DNA of 64,000 bases. Origin: Acetivibrio mesophilus (GTDB lineage Bacteria; Bacillota; Clostridia; Acetivibrionales; Acetivibrionaceae). The translations under genes were made by a program, and so were the position numbers. Shown here piece by piece: positions 1 through 8,589 of the stretch. Below the pieces are notes generated by a model. The model was not told the DNA's origin. It did not search any database and was given only the letters and a program-made list of their open reading frames with translations. How positions within the stretch are numbered: the first letter of the stretch is position 1; each line of letters starts with the position of its first letter. The stretch spans positions 1 through 64,000 of the forward strand of contig NZ_RLII01000012.1 of the NCBI RefSeq assembly GCF_004102745.1, given 5' to 3'.

Positions 1-2
1 AA

Positions 3-98
3 CAATATATGGTCTGTATTGCCAAGTTTGCATACTCTTGTGCAGAAAAAGGGGTAAGTCTTGATGATGTAGTTGCCAAATTAGGGGTCGCTGCATAA
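3..98 (+). CDS. C-terminal end of an unidentified gene entering the window
   Basis: An open frame runs from the window edge to a TAA at 96-98 and encodes about 31 residues ending in KGVSLDDVVAKLGVAA. The composition looks coding, but the piece is too short to assign a family. It runs into the 3' end of the convergent gene that follows, overlapping it by 18 bases. Whether it is the end of an intact gene or a remnant cannot be told from this window. Confidence 0.4.
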   Translation, partial: QYMVCIAKFAYSCAEKGVSLDDVVAKLGVAA

Positions 99-464
99 AG
101 TTTTACATTTTACTGCACAAGTCAAATAAAATAAATCAATATTTTTATCAAGTATAAACGAATCATGTTTGAGTATTATACTGTTTTTTCTAAGAACCCT
201 GAATAATGTACTCAATGCAATATTAATTAACACACAACTGATTACTAAAACTATATATGTTATTTTTCTGTCAAAGATTTGAGAATTCATATTCAGAAAA
301 TATTTAAAGATAAATGACATAAAAACTCCGACTAGAAAAATTCCAATAATCTCCTTAAACGAAGTTAGTTTTATGATTTTTATTTCTCTTATATCTTCGC
401 TTTTTTCTATCAGCTCATATTTAGGACCGAAAAATGGATTGGTAAAACCTCCAATATCACTCAT
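81..464 (-). CDS. Hypothetical two-helix membrane protein
   Basis: This 127-residue protein is not recognised. Residues about 38-57 and 69-92 are hydrophobic and would form two membrane helices. The N-terminus is polar and charged, and the C-terminus ends in a short Cys-containing tail. A GGGGG stretch 11 bases before the ATG could serve as ribosome-binding site. The next gene upstream encodes another two-helix protein of the same general plan, so the pair may belong together. AT-rich codon use and lack of any known domain fit an accessory gene. Confidence 0.5.
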   Translation of the reverse strand: MSDIGGFTNPFFGPKYELIEKSEDIREIKIIKLTSFKEIIGIFLVGVFMSFIFKYFLNMNSQIFDRKITYIVLVISCVLINIALSTLFRVLRKNSIILKHDSFILDKNIDLFYLTCAVKCKTLCSDP

Positions 465-517
465 ATTTGCGCAACCCCCATAATTGATTTTAAAGTAATA
501 ATCCTGTCTTGGCAGTT

Positions 518-1087
518 CTATTTTATTGTAATGGGAATAGTCAAGTACCTACTAATGAACATTGCTAACGCATGGATATCTTCATAGTTTTCGTACTGAC
601 AAATAAACTTTTTGCCTCCATTAGAGGTTTTTATATATAACCTGTACAAATCATTCTCTGAGCTTAAGTGAAAAGTTCTTAAATGTATTCTCTTTATATC
701 ATCCAATGAAAATTCTTCTCTATTGTTTATTAATAATACATTCTTCTCTCTATTAAATTCATATATTTCACCACCGTAAATTACTTTTTTAAGCGAATCT
801 TTTGAATTATATAATTCTAAAAATAAAATGGTAATGAAGTGAGAATAAATAATAGTTAAAAAAACGGTATATAATATTTGTTTGGAAGATATATGAATAA
901 TTTCCTCAATTCCATTAGTTCCATCTACAAATAATTGTATAAACCCAAAAACTAAAAATGCAATTGAGATTATAACCAATATGATAAAACCAAAAGTATA
1001 ATTTACTCTGTCCGCCAGACCTTGCTTTATTCTTATCTTTCCTTTTTTGGGTTCATCCATTAGAATCTCGAATTTAGACACCTTCAC
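518..1087 (-). CDS. Hypothetical membrane protein with soluble C-terminal domain
   Basis: The 189-residue product starts at a GTG preceded by GAGAGGGG. Residues about 30-54 and 70-92 form two membrane helices. The remaining ~95 residues are soluble and rich in alternating strands, ending in a helical stretch. This resembles the layout of small bacterial PH-like membrane proteins (two helices, then a beta domain), but no family signature is visible and that is only a suggestion. It lies upstream of the other small membrane protein on the same strand, 53 bases apart, and the two may be cotranscribed. Confidence 0.55.
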   Translation of the reverse strand: MKVSKFEILMDEPKKGKIRIKQGLADRVNYTFGFIILVIISIAFLVFGFIQLFVDGTNGIEEIIHISSKQILYTVFLTIIYSHFITILFLELYNSKDSLKKVIYGGEIYEFNREKNVLLINNREEFSLDDIKRIHLRTFHLSSENDLYRLYIKTSNGGKKFICQYENYEDIHALAMFISRYLTIPITIK

Positions 1088-1321
1088 GACCCCTCTCTAT
1101 CTTGAAAATCGCTTTTGCTCATAACTTTTGGCGATCTTACTCCTCCTTTAATCTTCCTTCCTCAACATTTTAACTCAAAACATACTATTTGGAAAGTATT
1201 ATGCAACACCCTGGACAAATATACCACTCAGAGCCTTTACGTAGGGTATCCATCAAGAAAAGGCCAATAAAGCAAGTGGTGCTTTTTGGAAAACCGCGTT
1301 CATAAGTATTGCAAGAGAAAT

Positions 1322-1391
1322 AATAAAAGCTCGGAACATCGAGTCCCTTCGCTTTTGCCTCTTTCATTTCACTCCAAGAGGCTAAAACAAA
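1322..1391 (-). repeat. Post-terminator dispersed element, copy 1
   Basis: This stretch of about 70 bases is nearly identical to 22356-22426 and closely related to 55806-55875. Read on the minus strand it begins right after the T-tract of the dockerin gene terminator, with GCCTCTTGG, then GAGGCAAAAGCGAAGGG, and ends in GAGCTTTTATT. GCCTCTT pairs with AAGAGGC 12 bases later, and CTCG can pair with CGAG. An open frame of 78 codons crosses it (1185-1421), but its ATG lies inside the terminator hairpin and the frame is not preserved beyond the element, so I do not call it a gene. Confidence 0.75.
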
Positions 1392-1428
1392 AACTGGAAT
1401 AAGCCTTGATTTCCAGCCCATTCCAGTT
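1384..1428 (-). terminator. Intrinsic terminator of the dockerin gene
   Basis: ACTGGAAT at 1393-1400 pairs with ATTCCAGT at 1420-1427. On the minus strand the stem is followed by TTTTTGTTTT. It lies 42 bases after the stop of the dockerin gene and directly before the dispersed element. Confidence 0.8.
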
Positions 1429-1469
1429 TATATATTAAAAAGATCTATTTAGCATCCCTGATTATAGTA

Positions 1470-2960
1470 TTATTGTTGTTCATAGTCATCCGGTGTTGAA
1501 TTGAAATTTACTACAATAATCATAAGATCCTTCATATTTATAGCGTTATCTTTGTCTAGGTCGTATTCCTCAATATACTTATCATCTCCTCTATAGGAAT
1601 TCATCACTTTTAGTACCTGGAATACATCCTGCATATTTATAGCATTGTCTCCATTGAAATCACCCGCCCAAAGGATAATTGGAGACTCCTGGCTTGATAT
1701 TTCCGTATCTTCCGTTAATACTAAATTATTAATATATCTACTCATGTAATAATTCTTCTTGATTTCCATTCTGTATCCTTCATCAAGCAAAGGAATGTCT
1801 TTAATCTCAAAGTATCCACTTTCATCAGTTTCGGCTTGCAGGATATTCTCCATAATGGAAGTCTGAGGGATTAATTCTACTATGAAACCTGATTTTATAT
1901 ATGGAGCTGCTTCAGATGAAAAACGGAAATCAGTTGATATATAACCTGAAAGCTTAACTCCTTCATCTGGCGTCGCGTTATCTACTTGGAATTTTGCTCC
2001 ATATTCAATAATTCTCTCTCCAGAATCTCCTTCTATACTTACAGTAATACCCAACCATCCAACACCACTTATTTCCGACACAATTACTTCCCATGACGTA
2101 CTATCAATTTTGTTAACAAGTATCGAACCATCTGCATTTCCTTCTTTTTTCAGTTCAATATTTGATTCATCTATTTCTATTTCTTTATTACTGCTAACTA
2201 TATATGTTATCGGGCCATTTTTAGTCATATACTCAGAAGGTTCGCCTATTTCTATTTTTATAGACTCAGGAGGATTCAGTGTAAATGCACTGTATTGCTT
2301 ATCCAGTATATTACCATTAGCATCATAAACCACTGCCCAAACATAGTATGTTCCTGCTTCAACCCCAGTCGTATTCCAAACTTCCAAAGGTTCACTTCCG
2401 CTATGTGGATAATTGCCATATATATGATCCTTTTCATCCAATGATGTTTTTACATAAAACTTAGTTGTACTATAGCCGCTTCCCGTTACACTTGCAGACA
2501 ACGTTACTTTATCTCCAACTGTATAGCTACTGTTATTGACTGGTGCAGTTATTGTTACTTTTGCATTTGGTGCAGTTAGCTTTATTGTCCTACTATCTCG
2601 AGCAAGTTCATTTCCCTTGGCATCATATACTACTGCATAGATATAATATGTTGCCGCTGCACTTCCGGTTGTATTCCATGTATCCGACGGTGTACTTCCG
2701 GTCTTCGGGTTATTTCCATATACTTGTCCGGCTTGACTCGGTGATGTTTTTACAAAAAACTTGGTGGTTTTGTATCCGGTTCCCGATACTCTTGCAGATA
2801 GTGTAACACTTTGACCTACTGTATAGGTACTGCCGGCAGATGGTGATGTCATGCTCACCGACACACTTGCTGCAAAAGTATTTAAAGGTAATATTGATAA
2901 TAGTATTGACAGTACCGTTATAATGGTACACAAAGAACATAATCTTACTTTATACTTCAT
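1470..2960 (-). CDS. Secreted dockerin protein with tandem Ig-like modules
   Basis: The product has 496 residues. A signal peptide (1-30, cut near NTFAA) precedes two homologous modules of about 95 residues (about 34-131 and 134-232; both contain YTVG.., KTSP/KTSL, WNTTG, YYxxAVVYDAxGN). An Ig-like region follows (about 235-330), then a prealbumin/carboxypeptidase-like module (about 338-430). The C-terminus is a dockerin with two calcium-binding F-hand repeats at 434-453 and from 467, each with D-x-N/D-x-D spacing and an INM motif at the recognition position. The X-module plus INM dockerin resembles type II-like dockerins of the C. thermocellum group rather than the Ser/Thr-type enzyme dockerins. 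No catalytic domain is present, so it is probably a structural, binding or cell-surface component exported to a cohesin partner. Transcription diverges from the lipoprotein gene. Confidence 0.88.
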   Translation of the reverse strand: MKYKVRLCSLCTIITVLSILLSILPLNTFAASVSVSMTSPSAGSTYTVGQSVTLSARVSGTGYKTTKFFVKTSPSQAGQVYGNNPKTGSTPSDTWNTTGSAAATYYIYAVVYDAKGNELARDSRTIKLTAPNAKVTITAPVNNSSYTVGDKVTLSASVTGSGYSTTKFYVKTSLDEKDHIYGNYPHSGSEPLEVWNTTGVEAGTYYVWAVVYDANGNILDKQYSAFTLNPPESIKIEIGEPSEYMTKNGPITYIVSSNKEIEIDESNIELKKEGNADGSILVNKIDSTSWEVIVSEISGVGWLGITVSIEGDSGERIIEYGAKFQVDNATPDEGVKLSGYISTDFRFSSEAAPYIKSGFIVELIPQTSIMENILQAETDESGYFEIKDIPLLDEGYRMEIKKNYYMSRYINNLVLTEDTEISSQESPIILWAGDFNGDNAINMQDVFQVLKVMNSYRGDDKYIEEYDLDKDNAINMKDLMIIVVNFNSTPDDYEQQ

Positions 2961-3595
2961 TTTGTGCCCCCCATTTCTTTATAATTTATCGCCTCTGATT
3001 TTCATAAAAAACGTACTTATCGAATAATATCTACTTGCCCGTCTGCGAATTATAGAAATGGACTCATCCCAATAAGATGTATAAACTGCCAATCAGCCTG
3101 TTGATCCATTCTAAGCATTGTAAACCTTATGAACATTGATATCTGTAATTATATAATCTCCGTCTCTTCTGTTATTTTTATCGCTCTCTAATACCAAAAT
3201 AAAGTAAAGTCAATTAAAAACTACACTCCCCTATTTCCTCGTACAAACTCCCCCCCCTTCCAGTCAATCTAATCTTTCAAATAGATAGAACATCAGTACT
3301 TTTTCTTAATCCCCCCTTTCTGTTAATTACACTTTCCAAAATACTAAATTTTCAAATTTATATGCGATTATTCAAGTGCGGACTTTTAGTCAAATTATAT
3401 TTAAAGTTAAATTTATTTTGATTTTATTCCTATGATTTGCAGAGATGTTTTACAATTTCAGTATATAATATTTAAAATTATAAACAACATGTTTATTGTC
3501 ATCAGAATCATTACACTTGTCATACGCTTTTGTCCGGATATTACAGATGTCATAATCTAAATCTTCTCAAAAAGGCAATAAAAATGTAAAATAAA
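2961..3595. other. Long AT-rich intergenic region, no gene seen
   Basis: The ~640 bases between the divergent dockerin and lipoprotein genes contain no convincing reading frame, riboswitch or RNA gene. There are several C-runs (around 3250 and 3312) and very AT-rich blocks. The region is long enough to hold regulatory sites for both genes, but I could not identify any specific one. Confidence 0.5.
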
Positions 3596-3623
3596 TTGCA
3601 TTTGACTTAAAATATGGTATTAT
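3596..3623 (+). promoter_or_regulatory. Candidate sigma-A promoter of the lipoprotein/kinase operon
   Basis: TTGCAT (3596-3601) and TATTAT (3618-3623) are separated by 16 bases, about 34 bases upstream of the start codon. An alternative -35, TTGACT at 3602, gives a poorer spacing of 15 to a TATTAT at 3623. Confidence 0.4.
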
Positions 3624-3656
3624 ATTATTAAAAAAGGCGATTTCTGGGGGAAACGT

Positions 3657-5297
3657 ATGAAAAACCATAATATTAATACTATAGTGAGGAAAAATGTCAT
3701 AATTCTTATTTTGCTAATCACAGCTTTAACTTCAGGATGCTCACAAGAAGTTAAAGACGAACAGAATCTGGTGGTAGCAGTACAGCATGGAGTCACAACT
3801 CTAGATCCCGCATTCCTACGGTTGCTGAATGAGCAATATATAGCTTGTAATCTATGGGAGGGACTTGTAAGAAAGGATCTTGACGGTTCAATTGAACCAG
3901 GTATAGCGGAAAGTTGGAAAATATCTCAGGATGGCTTGATGTATACATTTAAACTAAGGAGAAATGCCCTTTGGAGTGATGGCAAACCTGTTACAGCATA
4001 TGATTTTGAGTATGCATGGAAACGGGCTTTAGACCCTAGCAAAGATTCTGCTATTGTATTTATGATGTATTATCTTAGGAACGCTGAAGCTTACAATAAG
4101 AATAAATGCCAAAAAGATGATGTGGGAGTTAAGGCTATAGACGACTATACTCTCGAAGTTACACTCCAAAATCCCACACCATACTTTCTGGAAATACTTA
4201 ATTACCATACTTATTACCCCGTAAGACAGGATATCATCGAAGAAGACCCAAACTCATGGTATAGAAAGCCATATATGATGGTGAGTAATGGACCTTTCTG
4301 CTTAGAGGAGTGGGAAGAAAATAAGCAGATTAAAGCAAAAAAAAATCCCCATTATTGGGATAGGGATAGTGTAAAACTTAATTCCATTAAATTTCTTATA
4401 GAAAGAATTGAGGATGAAGCAATATGGACAAGATATACCGAAGGAAAGATAGACTTTGGGTATGTAATTCCAAAAATAGTGAACATTGCAGATGAAATTG
4501 CCTCAAAAAAGAATAACGTGAATGTCGATAATTCGCTGACAACTACTTACCTATGTATTAATTCCAAAAAAGAGCCTTTTAACGATATAAGGGTTAGACA
4601 AGCTTTAGAACTTGCCCTTAACAGAAACCACATTGTGAAACAACGTGAAAGAACTGAAGAAGTAGCTACAGGATTTGTTCCCCATGGCATACCCGATGTA
4701 GAGCCAGGTAGCGATTTCAGGTCGATGGGTGGAGAATATATGAGCAAAGAGTTTACTGAGGAGAATGTAAATAAGGCCAAAAAACTGCTTAGGGAAGCTG
4801 GATATGACGATTTAAGTAAATTCCCAACAATTGTAATACTAACTAGAGGCTCCATTTTATCTAGTTATATTGAAGAATCTTGGGAAAATAATCTTGGAAT
4901 TAATGTAGAACTGGATGTATGTAAAGATGTATTATTCGCTCAAAAAAAGGACAATCAAGAATTTGACATTATAATCAATAGCTGGATTGCAGACCTTGCT
5001 GATCCAATAAACTTTTTAGGGTTTTTGGCTAGTGAGAATGCCTTTAAAGGTTTACTTCCATCTCAGTATTACGATTTTGTAAATAGCTCGACCCAAACCG
5101 CTGATAATACTATTAGAATTGAACTTTTGCATGAGGCGGAAAAAACATTAATGGACTCTTACACTGTGATTCCTCTATTTTTTGATAAGGACGCTTATTA
5201 TGTTCAGCCTTATGTAAAAGATTATTTAAAAACACCTTTAGCAGAAATTTATTTTAGAAATGCCTATATAGAAAAAAAAGACAGTACAAAAAAATAG
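3657..5297 (+). CDS. Oligopeptide-binding (OppA-family) lipoprotein
   Basis: The 546-residue protein has a lipoprotein signal peptide ending in the lipobox LTSGC (Cys about 28), so it is anchored outside the membrane. The rest is a family 5 extracellular solute-binding protein (SBP_bac_5): LDPA near the start, LWEGLVRKD, YTFKLRRNALWSDGKPVTAYDFEYAWKR split across the family motif, and a conserved C-terminal IPLFF. Length is normal. A GGGGG ribosome-binding site precedes the ATG. No permease or ATPase gene is adjacent. Instead a sensor kinase and response regulator follow on the same strand, 55 bases away, so the protein may present its ligand to the kinase rather than to a transporter. That role is inference. 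Confidence 0.85.
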   Translation: MKNHNINTIVRKNVIILILLITALTSGCSQEVKDEQNLVVAVQHGVTTLDPAFLRLLNEQYIACNLWEGLVRKDLDGSIEPGIAESWKISQDGLMYTFKLRRNALWSDGKPVTAYDFEYAWKRALDPSKDSAIVFMMYYLRNAEAYNKNKCQKDDVGVKAIDDYTLEVTLQNPTPYFLEILNYHTYYPVRQDIIEEDPNSWYRKPYMMVSNGPFCLEEWEENKQIKAKKNPHYWDRDSVKLNSIKFLIERIEDEAIWTRYTEGKIDFGYVIPKIVNIADEIASKKNNVNVDNSLTTTYLCINSKKEPFNDIRVRQALELALNRNHIVKQRERTEEVATGFVPHGIPDVEPGSDFRSMGGEYMSKEFTEENVNKAKKLLREAGYDDLSKFPTIVILTRGSILSSYIEESWENNLGINVELDVCKDVLFAQKKDNQEFDIIINSWIADLADPINFLGFLASENAFKGLLPSQYYDFVNSSTQTADNTIRIELLHEAEKTLMDSYTVIPLFFDKDAYYVQPYVKDYLKTPLAEIYFRNAYIEKKDSTKK

Positions 5298-5352
5298 TCA
5301 ATCAATAATTGCTTAAAAAAAACCGAATAGAGTAACTCAATAGGGGAATATA

Positions 5353-6981
5353 ATGAAAAAATTTATTGAAGCCAATAATAGTTTATTAATTAGAAATTTA
5401 ATAGTGCTGTTATTTATTCTATTGAATGTGGCTTTCGTCTTTATTTCAATAATAATAACTAACAATAGGTTTGAAGTTCTTTTAGAACAAAGCATGACTC
5501 AACAGCTGGCAGTTGTAGAAGATTTTTTCAGATATCCGGAAAACATAATCAATATTTTGTCTCAAAACAAAGATTTGTCTATGTATGAAGAAAAGGATAG
5601 ATTTTTGCGGGCTGATATATTGTCATTGTTTGAATCGGTTATTGTTCCTGATTCTAGAATAAGTAATATATACTATGTTCCAATGGACAAGGAAGTCATT
5701 TCATACAAGTTTATCGACTCTAATACTGATTTAACTGATAAAAGCTGGTTTAAAAAAGCATTGGAGGCAAAGACACCATTTACCTGGGTTTCACATAAAA
5801 GTGATTTTACCAATGATGACGTCATCAGCTGCTTGAAGAAGGTAGTAGATAAATATAATAATCCTATAGGTGTAATAGGGCTTGATATTGAATTGTTTAA
5901 ACTATCCAAATTAGTTAAAGATGTAAAGATAGCTAATAATGGGTATTTTATGATACTGGATGCTGAAAATAAAATCATAGCTACTCCAGATAATAAGTAC
6001 CTTGGACATAGTATCCAAGATAATAACCTTAATAATGCAATCAATAATTATAGTAAAAGAAGCTTTATATCAAAAATATCCGGACAGAAAAGTAAATGCA
6101 TTGTATACCAGCTTGAAGAACTTCCGTGGAAAATTATCAATACAATTCCTGCCAGTGAAATTACCTACAGCATAATAAGTTATGTATTTTTGTTTTTTTT
6201 CTTTAGTATGGCCAGTCTAGTAATAGCTTTTATGATGTATTCAAAGAATAGAATAACTGAAAATTCGAACAGAGAGCTTAAAAATGCCAATGAAAAGTTA
6301 AAGGAGTATGCATCTACCGTAGAGGAAATTGCAGTTCTAAGGGAACGAAATCGTTTAGCCAGAGACGTACATGATACTCTCGGTCAAACCCTTAGCATAC
6401 TAATAACACTCCTGCAGTTAAGTTTGATGTCGTGCAAAAAAGACATTAAAGAAACTGAAGAAAATCTGAAGAATGCAATTAAAATTACCGGACAAGGTTT
6501 AAATGAGGTAAGGCGGTCAATTTCAGGTTTAGTTCCGGAGAAGTTGGAGCAAAATAATTTATTTGATGCTTTAGAAAAGCTTATCAATGATTTCGAGTGT
6601 TTGGGAATGAAGGTCGAGCTTTCGGTAAATAAGTTTGACAAAAGTGTAGATACAGAGTACAAAGAAACAATATACAGAATCTGCCAAGAAGCCCTTACAA
6701 ATTCGGTTAAACACGGAAGAGCAACCAAAGCCACCATAATAATTAAATTTACCGATAGTTGCATAAAGCTTTTTATTTTTGATGATGGAATAGGATGTAA
6801 GAGAAAATCTGAAGGAAAAGGATTTGGCCTTCAGGGAATGAAGCAAAGGGTTCAAAAACTCAAAGGAGAAATTAAATTTGGTTCCGGCGATCAGAATGGC
6901 TTCAACATTCATGTTGAAATACCCATAGAAAAATCCGAACAGGGGAGCGTGAGTGTATATGATAAAAGTTGTGTTAGTTGA
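5353..6981 (+). CDS. Cache-domain sensor histidine kinase (HisKA_3 type)
   Basis: The 542-residue protein starts with a membrane helix (about 14-36). An extracellular Cache-like sensor domain follows (about 40-275; contains DKSWFKKAL and GVIGLDIEL, typical of Cache domains), then a second membrane helix (about 278-300). The cytoplasmic part has a coiled linker, a HisKA_3 dimerisation helix with RNRLARDVHDTLGQ and phospho-acceptor His340, and an HATPase domain with the N-box EALTNSVKHG and G-boxes DDGIG and GFGLQGM. Kinases of this class pair with LuxR/NarL-type regulators, and one overlaps its 3' end by 29 bases. It probably senses a small extracellular ligand, perhaps through the upstream lipoprotein. 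Confidence 0.9.
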   Translation: MKKFIEANNSLLIRNLIVLLFILLNVAFVFISIIITNNRFEVLLEQSMTQQLAVVEDFFRYPENIINILSQNKDLSMYEEKDRFLRADILSLFESVIVPDSRISNIYYVPMDKEVISYKFIDSNTDLTDKSWFKKALEAKTPFTWVSHKSDFTNDDVISCLKKVVDKYNNPIGVIGLDIELFKLSKLVKDVKIANNGYFMILDAENKIIATPDNKYLGHSIQDNNLNNAINNYSKRSFISKISGQKSKCIVYQLEELPWKIINTIPASEITYSIISYVFLFFFFSMASLVIAFMMYSKNRITENSNRELKNANEKLKEYASTVEEIAVLRERNRLARDVHDTLGQTLSILITLLQLSLMSCKKDIKETEENLKNAIKITGQGLNEVRRSISGLVPEKLEQNNLFDALEKLINDFECLGMKVELSVNKFDKSVDTEYKETIYRICQEALTNSVKHGRATKATIIIKFTDSCIKLFIFDDGIGCKRKSEGKGFGLQGMKQRVQKLKGEIKFGSGDQNGFNIHVEIPIEKSEQGSVSVYDKSCVS

Positions 6982-7606
6982 CGACCAACCAATATTTAGG
7001 GAAGGGATTAAAAAGCTTCTTGAGCAGGATAAAGAAATTAGAGTTGTCGGATGTGCGGGAAACGGTAGAGCAGCTTTAAAACTATGCGAGCAGTTTCTTC
7101 CCCATGTAGTATTAATGGATGTGGAGATGCCAATATGTGATGGAGTAGAAGGAACCCGGCTAATAAAAACCCAGTGCAAAAATACAAAAGTTATCATCCT
7201 AACAGTATTTAATGATGATGAAAAAATACAGAGCGCATTAAATTATGGGGCTGATGGATATATACTAAAAGATATAGATCAAGAGAAACTTATTCTAACC
7301 GTCAAAGGTGTAGCTGCCGGGTTGGGAGTTATGCACAAGGACACATATAACAATGTTGTGAAGAAGGCAAATTCTTGTTCGAAGATATCAATAATTGAAA
7401 ATAAGGGTTTAAAAGTATACTTATCCGATAGAGAGCTAAGTATCATAAGACTTATTGTTGATGGCAAGAGCACAAATGAGATGGCCCAAATTGTCCATCT
7501 CACCGAGGGGAGTGTAAGAAATATAGTTTCCGGGATTCTAAAAAAACTTGATCTTAAGGATAGGACTCAATTAGGCATCCTTGCTGTTAAGAACGATCTT
7601 GTATAA
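6953..7606 (+). CDS. NarL/FixJ-family response regulator
   Basis: The 217-residue protein has a receiver domain with the acidic pair VDDQ, the phosphorylation site Asp56 in VLMDVEMP, the Thr in ILTVF and the Lys in ILKDID. A LuxR-type helix-turn-helix follows at about 150-212 (LSDRELSIIRLIVDGKS.. NEMA.. GSVRNIVSGIL). The start could be the GTG at 6953 or the ATG at 6959. An AGGGGAG site at 6941 suits the ATG at least as well. The reading frame overlaps the kinase gene, so the two are translationally coupled cognate partners. Target genes are not evident. Confidence 0.9.
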   Translation: MYMIKVVLVDDQPIFREGIKKLLEQDKEIRVVGCAGNGRAALKLCEQFLPHVVLMDVEMPICDGVEGTRLIKTQCKNTKVIILTVFNDDEKIQSALNYGADGYILKDIDQEKLILTVKGVAAGLGVMHKDTYNNVVKKANSCSKISIIENKGLKVYLSDRELSIIRLIVDGKSTNEMAQIVHLTEGSVRNIVSGILKKLDLKDRTQLGILAVKNDLV

Positions 7607-7628
7607 AGCTTTGAATTACTCTGAGCGA

Positions 7629-7696
7629 TGCCCGAATCCTTGTGCAATGGCGGTTCTTCAACAAAGGACCGTAATGTTCATTTAGCGCTTCGGGCA
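7629..7696. repeat. Nested inverted-repeat element between convergent genes
   Basis: TGCCCGAA at 7629-7636 pairs perfectly with TTCGGGCA at 7689-7696. Inside, CGGTTCTT (7651-7658) pairs with AAGGACCG (7664-7671, one G-U pair) across a CAACA loop. The element is GC-richer than its surroundings and has no T-tract on either side, so it is not an ordinary terminator. It fills the gap between the convergent response-regulator and DUF3784 genes. No second copy was seen in the window. Confidence 0.5.
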
Positions 7697-7719
7697 AAGC
7701 CGGCGTTATACTCCCCCAC

Positions 7720-8457
7720 TTATTCTATTTGCTTTAAAATTTCCCTGAAAATCTCCTGGGTTTCGTCTCTGTCATTCATATTAAAAATAGTAACACCGTC
7801 ATCGGTTTCAATATAAATGAAGGGAGGATTTTTGGTATTAACAAGCAATTTCACTGAACCCAGTTCTTTCGTCCTAAAATGCCCCTTTAATTTTGAACCT
7901 AGAGCTGACCCATTAGTACGTACTTCAATAGTTGGCAATTCTTCCTTCAGACTGACATTCTCAATGGATTGCCATGTGTAAGCTTCCCCATACATACCAT
8001 GGATTTGTATACCTTCTTCAAGAAAACTTACCTTTGTTGGCTGAAATGAAAAATACATTACAATAGAAACAAAGATTAATGTCACAACACAAATAACCCC
8101 AGGCAGCACAAGTTGCTTCCATGCACCCTTTCTAAGCTTTCCATTCTCGTCATAAATATTCCCGTCATACTTTTGAGCCTTAATCAACAAATAAACTGTT
8201 GAGATGATAAAAAACACAATAACCGGAAGCAAGATTATTTCTAGCCCCAAAACATAAAACACACCGGCTGCAATAGATATACCACCGTTGACATAGGAGT
8301 ATATACCTATCAGGCGTCCAAGACCTTCTGTATCTACATTTGCCTTTTTCTTTTTGGGCATAGTGTTATAGCCCGAGATTAGAAAATGCCACTTAAATAC
8401 GTGAATCGCCAGCCCCATAGCAATAAATAGCACCCCGACTAGTATAAAAGCCCACAT
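7720..8457 (-). CDS. DUF3784 membrane protein with PH-like C-terminal domain
   Basis: The start at 8457 is chosen because GGAGG lies 6 bases upstream. A longer frame to 8514 lacks such a site. The 245-residue product has a DUF3784-type N-terminus: helix MWAFILVGVLFIAMG, then an ISGYNTMP..KKK motif, then two close helices and a KAQKYDGN loop. A further helix (about 115-137) follows, and then a soluble domain of about 100 residues with strands and a final helix that looks like a bacterial PH domain. DUF3784 proteins are uncharacterised. The gene stands alone. Confidence 0.75.
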   Translation of the reverse strand: MWAFILVGVLFIAMGLAIHVFKWHFLISGYNTMPKKKKANVDTEGLGRLIGIYSYVNGGISIAAGVFYVLGLEIILLPVIVFFIISTVYLLIKAQKYDGNIYDENGKLRKGAWKQLVLPGVICVVTLIFVSIVMYFSFQPTKVSFLEEGIQIHGMYGEAYTWQSIENVSLKEELPTIEVRTNGSALGSKLKGHFRTKELGSVKLLVNTKNPPFIYIETDDGVTIFNMNDRDETQEIFREILKQIE

Positions 8458-8554
8458 AACAGACCTCCCACTAATAATTTTCACAGCATATAGAACAATG
8501 CATATATTTTTCAATATCTAAAAGCAATGTAAAATCTTTATTGAAAAATACATG

Positions 8555-8589
8555 GATGAGCAAAGAGGAAACCTCCCCTTTGACTCATC
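8555..8589 (-). terminator. Hairpin at the folE stop codon
   Basis: On the minus strand GATGAG and AAAGGGGAGG fold back onto CCTCTTT and CTCATC with a TTT loop. The stem begins in the folE stop codon. No strong T-run follows, so termination efficiency is uncertain. Confidence 0.5.

Noticed and set aside
1322-1391. Dispersed element as the 3' end of a group II intron
   Set aside because: Group IIC introns also sit behind terminators, but neither a domain V hairpin nor the GTGYG 5' boundary is visible in any copy.
1185-1421. 78-codon open frame on the minus strand with several Cys
   Set aside because: Its ATG lies in the terminator stem of the dockerin gene and it runs through the dispersed element. 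The other copies of the element do not keep an equivalent frame beyond it, and no ribosome-binding site is present.
2543-2940. Open frames opposite the dockerin gene
   Set aside because: They mirror the repetitive Thr/Ser-rich coding sequence, have no ribosome-binding sites and no recognisable domains.
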